A stretch of DNA of 64,000 nt. Origin: Streptomyces populi (GTDB taxonomy: Bacteria; Actinomycetota; Actinomycetes; Streptomycetales; Streptomycetaceae). Position 1 is the stretch's first letter, and each line of letters opens with the position of its first letter. Below are positions 48,021 through 59,500 of this stretch, in pieces. Location: NCBI RefSeq assembly GCF_002911015.1, contig NZ_KZ626854.1, forward strand, positions 1-64,000, written 5' to 3'. The notes beneath the pieces are model-generated. The model did no database searches and had not been told where the DNA came from. It saw only the letters and a list, made by a program, of their open reading frames with translations. Position numbers and translations under genes: made by a program.

Positions 48021-48163
48021 CACACCTCGTTTACACGCTTTAGGCTTGACACCGACCGCCGGGGTTCGACCGGCAAGGGAGAATCCCGGCGGACGGCACC
48101 CCAGCAAAGATCACCTGGCGCCGATGAGTAAGGCGTACAGAACCACTCCGTAGGAGGACCCCA

Positions 48164-49357
<1,194 letters not shown>

Positions 49358-49402
49358 TCTTGTGCCTGACCCGGTAGCTTCAGCCTGAGCTGAGCTTCCA
49401 CG

Positions 49403-49438
49403 AAGGGGCCCGTACGACTTCGGTCGTACGGGCCCCTT
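49403..49438. terminator. tuf terminator hairpin
   Basis: AAGGGGCCCGTACGAC and GTCGTACGGGCCCCTT form a 16-bp stem around TTCG. Confidence 0.88.
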
Positions 49439-49556
49439 TCGCATGCCCGGCCCTCGCACGAGGCGGTCGTATGTGTATACGAAGTGTGAACTCCCTGGTG
49501 GCGACGGGGTGATTCCCGCAGGTGAAACGATTCTTGGCGGGTGTCGAAAGAATCAC

Positions 49557-49572
49557 GTAACACGTACGTAAT
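49557..49572 (+). promoter_or_regulatory. Possible GlnR-type site upstream of gdhA
   Basis: GTAAC-ACGTAC-GTAAT resembles a GlnR half-array (GTnAC-N6-GnAAC) located about 135 nt before gdhA; GlnR is known to repress gdhA in Streptomyces. The second element (GTAAT) is a poor match, so this is tentative. The region 49439-49704 has no other feature. Confidence 0.3.
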
Positions 49573-49590
49573 TCAGGAGGAAGACTGTAG

Positions 49591-51060
<1,470 letters not shown>

Positions 51061-51114
51061 CCGGGGTCCGATCCGACCGAGGTCCGCGAGGGCGGCCGGG
51101 CGGTCGGCGTCGGC

Positions 51115-51148
51115 AAGGGTCCGTACGGCTTCGGTCGTACGGGCCTTT
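51115..51148. terminator. gdhA terminator hairpin
   Basis: AAGGGTCCGTACGGC and GTCGTACGGGCCTTT pair around TTCG. It resembles the tuf terminator in sequence. Convergent with the vapC-like gene. Confidence 0.8.
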
Positions 51149-51180
51149 CGCCGTGTCGGGGGCCGGATGGAATCCGGAGG

Positions 51181-51597
51181 TCATCCCGCCGGTGCGAACA
51201 CGCTTCGTTCCACCAGGTCCGGGAGGATGCGGGCGGCGGCTCGGAAGTCCTGGTCGTCGTGCAGGACGGTGAGGCCGTGGTGGGCGGCCGTAGCGCAGAC
51301 CAGCCAGTCGACCGCGGACAGGCTCTGGTGCTGTCCGCGCTGTGCGAGCCGGTACTGGGCCGCCTCGATCCAGCGCCAAGCACTCTTCGGGACTGCGGCA
51401 TCGGGATAGAGGTCGGCGAACATCTCCGTCATGTGGTCGAACTCGTCGAGGTTCCGAGCTGACTGGAGGAACTCCGTGCGTTGAGCGGCGCACGACCCGA
51501 TGGCTCCCTCGTCGATCTCGTGGGCCCAGAGGTCGTTGAGCTTCCGGTCGCGCTGAAGCCGCCACACGGCGGTGGAGTCGGCGAGGTAACGGATCAC
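51181..51597 (-). CDS. PIN-domain toxin, VapC-like ribonuclease
   Basis: 138 residues. The PIN active site acids are visible: Asp7 (YLADSTAVW), Glu42 (QRTEFLQSA), Asp97 (LSAVDWLVCA) and Asp114/Asp117 (LHDDQDF). Mg-dependent RNase, toxin of a VapBC module. Begins 2 nt after the antitoxin stop. Confidence 0.88.
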   Translation of the reverse strand: MIRYLADSTAVWRLQRDRKLNDLWAHEIDEGAIGSCAAQRTEFLQSARNLDEFDHMTEMFADLYPDAAVPKSAWRWIEAAQYRLAQRGQHQSLSAVDWLVCATAAHHGLTVLHDDQDFRAAARILPDLVERSVFAPAG

Positions 51598-51599
51598 GG

Positions 51600-51848
51600 T
51601 CAGGCGATGTCCTTGTCCGTGCGGTCGTCACTCGCCCGGCCCTTTTCCGCCGAGTGCCGTGCCCAGAACCCGTCCTCGTCCCACTGCTGAGCCCTGTCCA
51701 GGTGGCGCAGCCTGGCCTCGGTGCGTCGTCGCCGCTCGGCGTACTCCCGCAGCGCCAGGTTGACCATCTCCTTCTTGGTCTTGGCGTTGGACAGCTTCAT
51801 CGCTTCCGCGAGGGCTTCGTCGTCGATGTCGATCTGGGTGGCGGACAT
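51600..51848 (-). CDS. VapB-like ribbon-helix-helix antitoxin
   Basis: 82 residues from ATG 51848 (GGGAGG upstream). N-terminal MSATQIDIDDEALAEAMKLS is the VapB ribbon-helix-helix, with TKKEMVNLALREYAERR; the C-terminus is charged and would bind the toxin. Order antitoxin-toxin with 2-nt gap is typical. Autorepression is expected for the family. Confidence 0.85.
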   Translation of the reverse strand: MSATQIDIDDEALAEAMKLSNAKTKKEMVNLALREYAERRRRTEARLRHLDRAQQWDEDGFWARHSAEKGRASDDRTDKDIA

Positions 51849-51871
51849 GGGGCACCTCCCTGAGATGGGCT

Positions 51872-52793
51872 TCATACAAAGGTACCCAATGCTCCATACA
51901 TTGGCGCCTCGAATCTGCCGGGTTCCGGAGTGTGCGGGGCGGTCCGGCAGTCGCCGCATCTGCCCGGTTCCGGACCGCGGAAGGCGCGGTCGCAGTTGTC
52001 GCAGTTCTGGAGGGGGTGTCGGACGGCTGGTGGCGACGCGGGAGCACGGAACGGGGGCGGGGGCGGCAACTGGGCTGTGAGGCGGTGGGCCAGGAGGGCG
52101 GCCGGGCGGTGCAGGGGCTCGTCCGGCAAGGTGCTCGTCAGGGCGTGGCGTACGGCGGTCGGGGTGAGGTCGCGTTCCAGCCAGGCGGCTACACCAGGGG
52201 CGAGGTGTTCGGCGTCGGTGGCGGAGAGCAGGAGGCGGGGGTCCTCGCGGCGGAGGTCGGCGAGGAGATCGACGGCTGTCCGGAGGAGGGCGGGGGAGGG
52301 GGACGCGGGCCGCGGGACCGCGGGGAGTGCTTTGCGGCGGGGGCGCGCGGCCGCCGGGGCCGGGTGTCGGGCGGGTGGTCTGCGGGCCGCGGGCGCGTCT
52401 GCCGTTTCCCGGTGTCCGGGGCGGTTGCAGGAGACCGTGCGGGTGGTGATCCGGCCGTCCGGGGTGCGTTCGCGGGTGCGGCGCAGATAGCCGTGGGTCT
52501 CCAGCTCGCGCAGGGCGGCGGCTACCCGAGTGGCGCCTTCGGGGAAGCGGGCGGCGAGGGTCTTGACGTCGACGGGGGGCGCCGGCGGGGAGGGACTGGA
52601 TGTGGAGACCCAACCCCATGGCGAGTCCGGACAGCTCCGGGTGCTGGGCGAGGTGGTTGCCGACCACCGTGAAATTGCTGGTGTGGCGGACGTTGTCGTG
52701 GATGACGCCGGAATGCGGGCGCCTGTGGGGGTGATTCTTGCCCGGGATCCGGGACTGGGGGCGCGCGGGCGCGCTAGGGTTTTCGGTGTCCAT
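51872..52793 (-). pseudogene. Frameshifted helix-turn-helix protein gene
   Basis: From ATG 52793 the frame reads HTSNFTVVGNHLAQHPELSG and GLGLHIQSLPAGAP, then runs into low-complexity Arg/Pro residues. One base less at the six-G run 52574-52579 (six C on the coding strand) restores a coherent frame: VDVKTLAARFPEGATRVAAA, ELETHGYLRRTRERTPDGRI, then a helical middle and a C-terminal NCDNCDRAFRGPEPGRCGDC zinc motif, stopping at 51872. This is a recognisable Streptomyces winged-helix protein of about 305 residues, so either a real +1 frameshift or a homopolymer sequence error. Its stop is 23 nt before the vapB-like gene in the same direction. Confidence 0.75.
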
Positions 52794-53082
52794 CAGGAAG
52801 CTCCGAACTTCCTCGGTGGTCAGGCCCTCGCATTGGGATTGCTACTCCCGGCGGGGGCCGTCACATTTCCTGCCACAGGTCCGTGGTGGCCTGCGGTCGT
52901 GTTCCGTCGTGCTGAGCGTAGGGCAGGCAACCCGTCTCAAATCCAGCCCAGTTGGGCATATTCACTCGAGGGAGTGAGGCCGCGCCGCGGGCGGGAGGGG
53001 TGGGGCTTGGGAGGTTTCTTTCTCCCCGTGGTCCTTGGGAAAGAGCGCCGGCGGCACCGGAGCACGTTTTCTCGGGTTCCGG
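52794..53082. other. Intergenic, nothing supported
   Basis: About 290 nt between two leftward units. No gene, hairpin or clear promoter was recognised. Confidence 0.3.
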
Positions 53083-53508
53083 TCACCGGAGCCCCAGTTC
53101 AGCCCAGACGATCTTGCGCGGCCGTGGCCCCGGAGCGCTGCCCCAGCGGTCGGCGAGGGCGTCGACCAGGAGCAGTCCCCGGCCCGACTCGGCGTCCTCC
53201 GCGGGGCGTCGGAGCAGCGGCCGGCGGTCGTCGCGGGTGTCGGCGACCTCGATGCGGAGGGTGTCGCCGACGACGTACAGCGTCAGCCGGAAGTCCCGCC
53301 CCGGTACGCGGCCGTGCGTCGCCGCGTTGGCCGCGAGTTCCGCGACGATCTGGTCGGCCGGGCTCAGGGGGAGCCCCCAGGAGCGGAGTTGCTCGGTCGC
53401 CAGCAGCCGGGCCAGACGGGCACCGCGTGACGTGGGGGACAGCAGCACGCTGAAGTTGCGCACGGGTTCGACGCGTTGGGCCTCCGGCCCGGCGGTTTCC
53501 TGATTCAC
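53083..53508 (-). CDS. RsbW/anti-sigma-type ATP-binding protein
   Basis: 141 residues with a GHKL (HATPase_c_2) fold: N box IVAELAANAATHG (Asn), then LRIEVADTRDDRRPLL and GRGLLLVDALADRWG (G boxes). No kinase partner is attached. Streptomyces often place such ATPases next to XRE/DUF5753 and DUF397 genes, as here (divergent, 139 nt apart). Role in regulation is inferred from this neighbour set. Confidence 0.85.
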   Translation of the reverse strand: MNQETAGPEAQRVEPVRNFSVLLSPTSRGARLARLLATEQLRSWGLPLSPADQIVAELAANAATHGRVPGRDFRLTLYVVGDTLRIEVADTRDDRRPLLRRPAEDAESGRGLLLVDALADRWGSAPGPRPRKIVWAELGLR

Positions 53509-53647
53509 GTCACTCAGCGTGGCCGACGTTGCCTACTGTGAGCTGCGATGACATCGGTACGTACCGGGACTGTCCGGTCGTTGTCCTGATCTGTCCCGGC
53601 TGTCCGGGGTGTCGTACGGGGACGGTCCGCGTTGGAGGTGGGTGGGT

Positions 53648-54496
53648 GTGAGCAGCGAGAGCGCGGACGAGCCGGGGTGGGACGTCAGCCCCGAGGACGA
53701 GGTCGCCCCGGTCGTCGAGGCGACCGGCCGCCAGATCAGGCTCTGGCGCGAGGCGGCCGGGATGCGGGTGGTCGAGTTCGGACGGGCCATCGGCTACGGG
53801 GAGGACCTGGTCCGCAAGGTGGAGCGCGGCGCCCGGATCCCCCGGGCGGACTTCCTGGACCGCGCGGACGACGTCCTGAACGCCGAGGGGCGCCTTCGGG
53901 CCTTCAAGGAGGACATGGAGAAGGCTCGGTACCCGAAGAAGGTGCGCGAGCTGAAGATGCTGGAGGAGCGGGCGGTCGAGCTGCTGCTGTACAGCAACCA
54001 CAACATCCATGGGTTGTTGCAGACGGAGGAGTACGCGCGGGCGCTGTTCGGTACGTGGCGGCCCACTCTGTCTCAGGACGGGTTGGAACGCGCGGTGGCC
54101 GCACGTATGGCCAGGCGGACGATTTTCAGCCGGTCACCCGTTCCGGAACTCAGCTTCGTGCAGGAGGAGGTGACCCTGCGCCGACCCGTCGGCGGGAATT
54201 TGGTGCATCGCCGTCAGCTCGAACACCTGCGGGAGATGGCAGAGTTGACGCAGGTCGAGTTCCAGGTGATGCCCACCGCACGAGCCGATCATCCTGGCGC
54301 GGCCGGACGGATCCAGGTGCTGAAGTTCGGAGACGGCACGGCGGTGGGACGTACCGACGACGAGTTCAACGGACGCCCGGTCTCCGACCCGAGACAGCTC
54401 CGGATTCTCGAACTGCGGTACGGCATCATCAGGGCTCAAGCTCTCTCACCGGGGGAGTCGCTGGCCTTCATCGAGCAAGTGCTGGGAGAGACATGA
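53648..54496 (+). CDS. XRE-family regulator with DUF5753-type domain
   Basis: 282 residues from GTG 53648, 7 nt after GGAGGTG. HTH in residues about 20-75 (RQIRLWREAAGMRVVEFGRA, then YGEDLVRKVERGARIP). The following DUF5753-type domain shows YSNHNIHGLLQTEEYARAL and the usual TQVEFQVMPTARADHPG. Such proteins pair with DUF397 proteins and resemble WhiJ/BldB-associated regulators of Streptomyces development. Next gene overlaps by ATGA. Confidence 0.9.
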   Translation: MSSESADEPGWDVSPEDEVAPVVEATGRQIRLWREAAGMRVVEFGRAIGYGEDLVRKVERGARIPRADFLDRADDVLNAEGRLRAFKEDMEKARYPKKVRELKMLEERAVELLLYSNHNIHGLLQTEEYARALFGTWRPTLSQDGLERAVAARMARRTIFSRSPVPELSFVQEEVTLRRPVGGNLVHRRQLEHLREMAELTQVEFQVMPTARADHPGAAGRIQVLKFGDGTAVGRTDDEFNGRPVSDPRQLRILELRYGIIRAQALSPGESLAFIEQVLGET

Positions 54497-54702
54497 CCCA
54501 CGGGACCTCGGCCGGCGAAGCGTCCGAACTGAAGTGGTTGAAGAGCAGCTACAGCGACAGCAGTAACCCCAGTGACTGCGTCGAAGTAGCCCACACCCCC
54601 GCCACCGTCCTCATCCGCGACTCCAAGGAGCCGGGCGGTGCCCAACTGATGGTGGCGCCCGGGGCCTGGGTTGCATTCGTCCGGTTCGCGGCTCGGCGTT
54701 GA
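54493..54702 (+). CDS. DUF397 domain protein
   Basis: 69 residues. Residues ELKWLKSSYSDSSNPSDCVE and IRDSKEPGGAQLMVAPGAW are the DUF397 signature (W-x-K-S-S-Y-S...CVE...RDSK). Small partner of the upstream XRE regulator, start overlapping its stop. Confidence 0.92.
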   Translation: MTHGTSAGEASELKWLKSSYSDSSNPSDCVEVAHTPATVLIRDSKEPGGAQLMVAPGAWVAFVRFAARR

Positions 54703-55349
54703 CCGAGGGAGCGGAGATCCACCCGCAGAGCTACGCCCGTACCGTCTTCGCGGCCCTCGGCGGAGTCGTCGAGATCGGCGCGGTGAACCACACCGGCACG
54801 TGGGATCTGACGGATGTCTCGGTCGGGGACTTCCTGGCGCCCAGGGGCGAGGCCGTCGCCCGGGTCATGACGGCGGTACGGACGATCGGCCGGTTCGACG
54901 ACGCCGTCATGGCCGTCGCGGACGAGCTGGGGTACCTGCGCGAGCACCCCGTCGAGGCGCCGTTCATGCTGCTCTGGTCGGCGGGGATCACCTGGGACCC
55001 GGAGTCGGCGGAGAACCTCGCGTACCTGGCGGAGCCGCGAGTGGTGCGCCGGATGTGCAGGATGGGCGCGGACCTCCAACTGACCGATCTGGTGGACGCC
55101 TTGGCGACCGCCGGAATCGCGGCCGGGGTGGACGCCGAGGAGGGCGGGGGCCTGATCGCGGAGATCGTCCGCGACGCCTGCGAGCTGGTGGACGACACCG
55201 GTCGCAGCACCCCGGAGAACGTGTTCCGTATGTGGCGGGTGGCCCGCCTGCCGGACGTCCTGCGCCCGGACTCCGGTGCGCCGGAGTGGGGCAAGGCGGG
55301 GTACAGGGCGTACGACGCGGAGCTGGAGCGGTTGCTGGCGCCGAGCTGA
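54699..55349 (+). CDS. Hypothetical protein, third gene of the XRE-DUF397 set
   Basis: 216 residues from TTG 54699 overlapping the DUF397 stop (TTGA). Sequence is acidic, helical and lacks membrane segments; central FMLLWSAGITWDPESAENLA and a C-terminal EWGKAGYRAYDAELERLLAPS. No family recognised. The coupling suggests that it belongs to the same regulatory set. Confidence 0.6.
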   Translation: MTEGAEIHPQSYARTVFAALGGVVEIGAVNHTGTWDLTDVSVGDFLAPRGEAVARVMTAVRTIGRFDDAVMAVADELGYLREHPVEAPFMLLWSAGITWDPESAENLAYLAEPRVVRRMCRMGADLQLTDLVDALATAGIAAGVDAEEGGGLIAEIVRDACELVDDTGRSTPENVFRMWRVARLPDVLRPDSGAPEWGKAGYRAYDAELERLLAPS

Positions 55350-55365
55350 GCCCCGCCGGGGCCGG

Positions 55366-56385
55366 TCACTGCATGTTCTGCACGTGCGGATGGTCGTACG
55401 AGGACACGCAGACGTAGATCTGAAGGTTGTAGCTCCGGCCGATGGTGAGCCCGGTGGAGCAGGCCGGGCCGAGGAAGTGCAGGCCGTCGTAGTCGGCGTC
55501 CTCCAGGGGGCGCCAGCTCCCGGTGCCGCCGTCCCATTCGGTGCCGTCGACGGTGAGCAGCGGGCGCACGTCCGAGCCGCACTCGGGGCAGGCCATCGGG
55601 AACGGGTCGCTGAAGCTCCAGGGGCCGTGGCCGCCGAGCTTGCAGCCGGGGGCGACGCTGAGGTCGTACTGGTAGTCGACGGTCTCGACGTCGTCCTCGT
55701 CGTCGGGGTTCTGCTCGTCCTCCCACGCCTCGATCCGGTCCGCCAGCTCCTCGGGCAGCTCGTGCGGGGCCGGGTACTCGGTGACCGTCTCCGGGTGGAG
55801 CAGGCAGGGCTCGGGCAGGTAGGTGTCGCTGCCGATCACCGAGGGCGCGGGCGGTGCGGCGAGCGGGTCGGTGACGTCGGCGGAGGCACGCCAGCGCAGC
55901 TCCACGGCGGGGAGGTGGTCCTCGTCGTGGTCGAACGGGCACCACAGGACCTGGAGCAGATCGGTGCCGGCCGGGCGGGGCAGCGCGGGGACGTCGGCGG
56001 CGTAGACCTGGAGCACGGGTATGAGGGGGATCGGCCCGTCCTGAGGGAGGGGCCGCTCGTCGACCGCGCGGTCGACGATCTCCCGCTCATCGGGGGTGAG
56101 CAGGTCCGCGCCCTGCGCCCGGGGCCGGGTCCAGGCGTCGGCGAGGATGCGCCGCCGCTGCCGTACGTCGTCGGGCGCCACACCGCGGTGCGTGGGCGCG
56201 TCGTGGTCCGGGCACGTGGGCCACGGCTCGCCGGCCGGCCACAGCAGGGGACCGCCGACCGAACTGTCCCGGGCCGTCGGCGCGCCCGGCCGCGGATGCA
56301 GCCGCACGGCGCTGCGGGCCAGCGCCGCGAGTTCGGGAAACGGGACGGTGATGTCGAGGGGCCGTGGGGGAGTGGTCCGAGCCAT
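55366..56385 (-). CDS. DUF1963/YwqG-like protein
   Basis: 339 residues. N-terminal VGGPLLWPAGEPWPTCPDHD, central LLQVLWCPFDHDEDHLPAV, then the pattern GCKLGGHGPWSF and MACPECGSDVRPLLTVDGTE with a CPEC pair, and a C-terminal GRSYNLQIYVCVSSYDHPH. This is the DUF1963 (YwqG) layout, a protein family often found next to polymorphic toxin loci; no enzymatic role known. It ends 16 nt from the previous convergent gene. Confidence 0.65.
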   Translation of the reverse strand: MARTTPPRPLDITVPFPELAALARSAVRLHPRPGAPTARDSSVGGPLLWPAGEPWPTCPDHDAPTHRGVAPDDVRQRRRILADAWTRPRAQGADLLTPDEREIVDRAVDERPLPQDGPIPLIPVLQVYAADVPALPRPAGTDLLQVLWCPFDHDEDHLPAVELRWRASADVTDPLAAPPAPSVIGSDTYLPEPCLLHPETVTEYPAPHELPEELADRIEAWEDEQNPDDEDDVETVDYQYDLSVAPGCKLGGHGPWSFSDPFPMACPECGSDVRPLLTVDGTEWDGGTGSWRPLEDADYDGLHFLGPACSTGLTIGRSYNLQIYVCVSSYDHPHVQNMQ

Positions 56386-56589
56386 GGGGAGAGGCTACGG
56401 GCCCGACGCCCGCCGCGCCGCGGGTGGATGAACCGCTTCCGGGCTCGGCGCGCCGGCGGTGCAAGGGCCCGGGGACCGATGACGCACGCGTGCCCCGCGC
56501 CGCGGTGATCGTCGTGCCGCATGGGTGTTCCCTGTAAGTTCGCTTGTGCGTACGGGTGTTGTTGAGACGGGCGTGACGGGGGTTGCGGC

Positions 56590-59500
56590 ATGGCGGGGAA
56601 CCGGCCGGGGGACTGGCATGTGCTGGATCTGGACCGGGATCCGACGCCGGGTGATCCGGACCGGGTGCGGAAGCTGTCGAAGGATCTGCATGATTTCGCC
56701 GATGACGTGTCGGACGCGTTGCGGCTGATCAAGGGGATGGCGGGCGAGGACGCCGTTCTGGCCTGGGCGGGGAAGTCGGCGGAGGCGTTCCAGGCCGAGT
56801 TCTCGGGTGTGCCGAAGCAGTTGAAGAAGCTGAAGAAGTCCTACGAGATGGCGGGGGACGCGCTCGGGGACTACTGGCCGAGGCTGGAGCGGGCGCAGGC
56901 GCTGGCGGACAAGGCGCTGGTGAAGGGGCGGGAGGCGCAGGCCGATCTCGCCTCGGCCAAGTCGCGTCTGTCGTCGGCGGATTCGTGGGTGACGCGGGCC
57001 GGCAAGGAGGCGGACAAGTACAAGGACGATCCGACCGGCAGCAAGGACGCGGAGAAGCCGGACGAGGCGAAGGTCCGTGCCGCGACCCGGGACGCCCAGC
57101 ACGCCAAGTCGGCGCAGGCCAGTGCGCGGTCGGACGTGGCGGATGCGAACGGTGCGCTGGACGCGGCGAAGAAGATGGCCGAGGACGCCCGGAAGATGCG
57201 GGAGGAGGCGGCGCGGGACGCGAAGTCGAAGATCGGCGAGGCGTCGGACGCGGGGATCCACAACCGGAAGTGGTGGGAGGAGGTCGGGGACTGGTTCTCC
57301 GACAACTGGGACACCATCGTCACGGTGTGCAAGGTCGTGGTGGCGGTGCTCGGGGTCATCGCGATGATCATCGGGGGGCCGATCCTCGGCGCGATCGTGC
57401 TGGTCGCTGCCCTGGTGGTGCTCGCCGACACGCTCAACAAATACGCGAAGGGGCAGGCGTCCCTGTGGGACGTGGCCTTCGCGGCGCTGGACTGCATACC
57501 CGGCATGAAGGGGCTCACCACCCTCGGCGGACTCGCCAAGGGACTCAAGGGCGGCCTCGCGGCGATGAAGGGGCTCAAGGGCGGGCTGAAGGGGATGAGC
57601 CTGGCGGCGCGGGGGCTGGGCAAGAACGCCCGTGGCATGCTCGCGGACGGTGCGAAGGGCGCGTACAACCGGCTCAAGAACGCGGTCCGCTCCAAGGGCA
57701 GCGACCCCGTGGACATGGCCACCGGGGCCATGTACTTCCCGGAGACCGACGTCAGTCTGCCCGGCAGCCTGCCCCTCGTCTTCACGCGCAGGGCCGCGTC
57801 CGATTACCGGACGGGCTGGTGGTTCGGTAGCACCTGGGCCTCCACGGTCGACCAGCGCCTGGAAGTCGACGGAGCCGGCGTCGTACTGGTCACCGAGGAC
57901 GGATTGCTCCTCAGTTATGCCCATCCCGCAGGGCCGCGGCGACCGGTCCTTCCCGAGGCAGGCCCGCGTTTCCCCCTGACCCGTCTCGGTAATGGCCGCT
58001 ACCACGTGGATGACCCGCTCACCGGCATCACTCGTGAGTTCGACGTTCCGGTCGACGGCATCGCTCTCCTCAAGCGCATGTCCAACCGCAACGGTGAAAC
58101 GATCGATTTCGATCACGCTCCCGACGGAACCCCGCTCGCGATCCGGCACTCCGGTGGCTACCGAATCGAGGTCACGGTCACTGACGGTCGGGTCACGGCT
58201 CTTCACCTCGCGGGCGCGGGCGAGGACGGTTCGAACCTCCTCCTGCGCTCTTACGGCTACACCGACGGCTGCCTCACCACCGTCGTCAACGCCACGGGCC
58301 ATCCGATGCGGTTCACCTATGACGAGCGGCACCGCATCACGTCGTGGACCGATCGCAACGGCCGCGGCTACTCGTACGCGTACGACACGGCGGACCGATG
58401 CGTAGCGGAAGGAGGGGAGGCAGGGCACCTCAGCCTCAGCCTGGACTACGACGGCGTCGACGCCGCCTGGCCCGATGCCCGGATCACCACCGTCACCACG
58501 GCGGAGGGCGCTGTCAGCCGGTTCGTCGTCAACGACAGGTGCCAGGTCGTCGCCGAGATCGATCCGCTCGGCGGCACGACCCGCACGTCATGGGACGAGC
58601 ACCACCGGCCGACCTCCTGGACGGACGAGCTGGGCCACACCACGACCAGGAGCTACGACGACCTCGGTCGACTCCTCGAGGTCAGGCGCCCGGACGGTGC
58701 GTCTGTGCGTCTCGCGTACGACGCCCGGGGCCACCTCGTCACCACCGTCCGCCCGGACGGCCGGGTGCTGCGTCGGGAGTACGACGCCCGCGGCAACTGC
58801 GTCACGGTCGTCAAGCCTGGTGGAGCGACGACTCGTTACACCTACGACGACGCCGGACACCTGTCATCGGTGACTGATCCGGCAGGGGGCCTCACCCGGG
58901 TGCGGTGCGACCCGGCGGGCCTGGCCGAACACGTCACCGATCCCCTGGGCGGTGTCACGCGCTACGCACACGACGCCTTCGGCCGCGTGGCGACGGTCAC
59001 GGATCCCTTGAGCCACATGACCTCCATGGAGTGGGGCGCGGAAGGCGAACTGACGCGGCGCACCGACGCGGACGGGCAGACGGAGGTGTGGACGTACGAC
59101 GCCGAGGGGAACCGGGTCAGCCACACCGATGTCATGGGAGCCGTCACACGCTTCGAGTACGGCCACTTCAATCTGCTCGCGGCACGGACCGGGCCCGACG
59201 GCGTCCGCCACACCTTCGCGTACGACCCCTCCCTGCGACTGATCAAGGTGGGCCGCCCTGACGGTCGTCACTGGACGTACGAGTACGACGTCGCGGGGCG
59301 ACTCGCCTCGGAGACGGATTTCGACGGGCGGTCCAGGCGTTACGGCCGGGATGCCAAGGGCCAGGTCGTCCTGCGCAGGAACGGGCTCGGGCAGACGGTC
59401 CGCATCACCAGGGACCCCTTCGGTCGCATGATCGTCAAGGACGTGGACGGTGCGGTGAGCACGTACACCTACGACCTGAACGACCGGCTCTGCGAGGCCG

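Noticed and set aside
48046..48051. A tuf promoter from TTGACA in the fusA-tuf gap
   Set aside because: No acceptable -10 sequence at 16-19 nt, so I do not list it as a promoter, although separate tuf promoters are known in Streptomyces.
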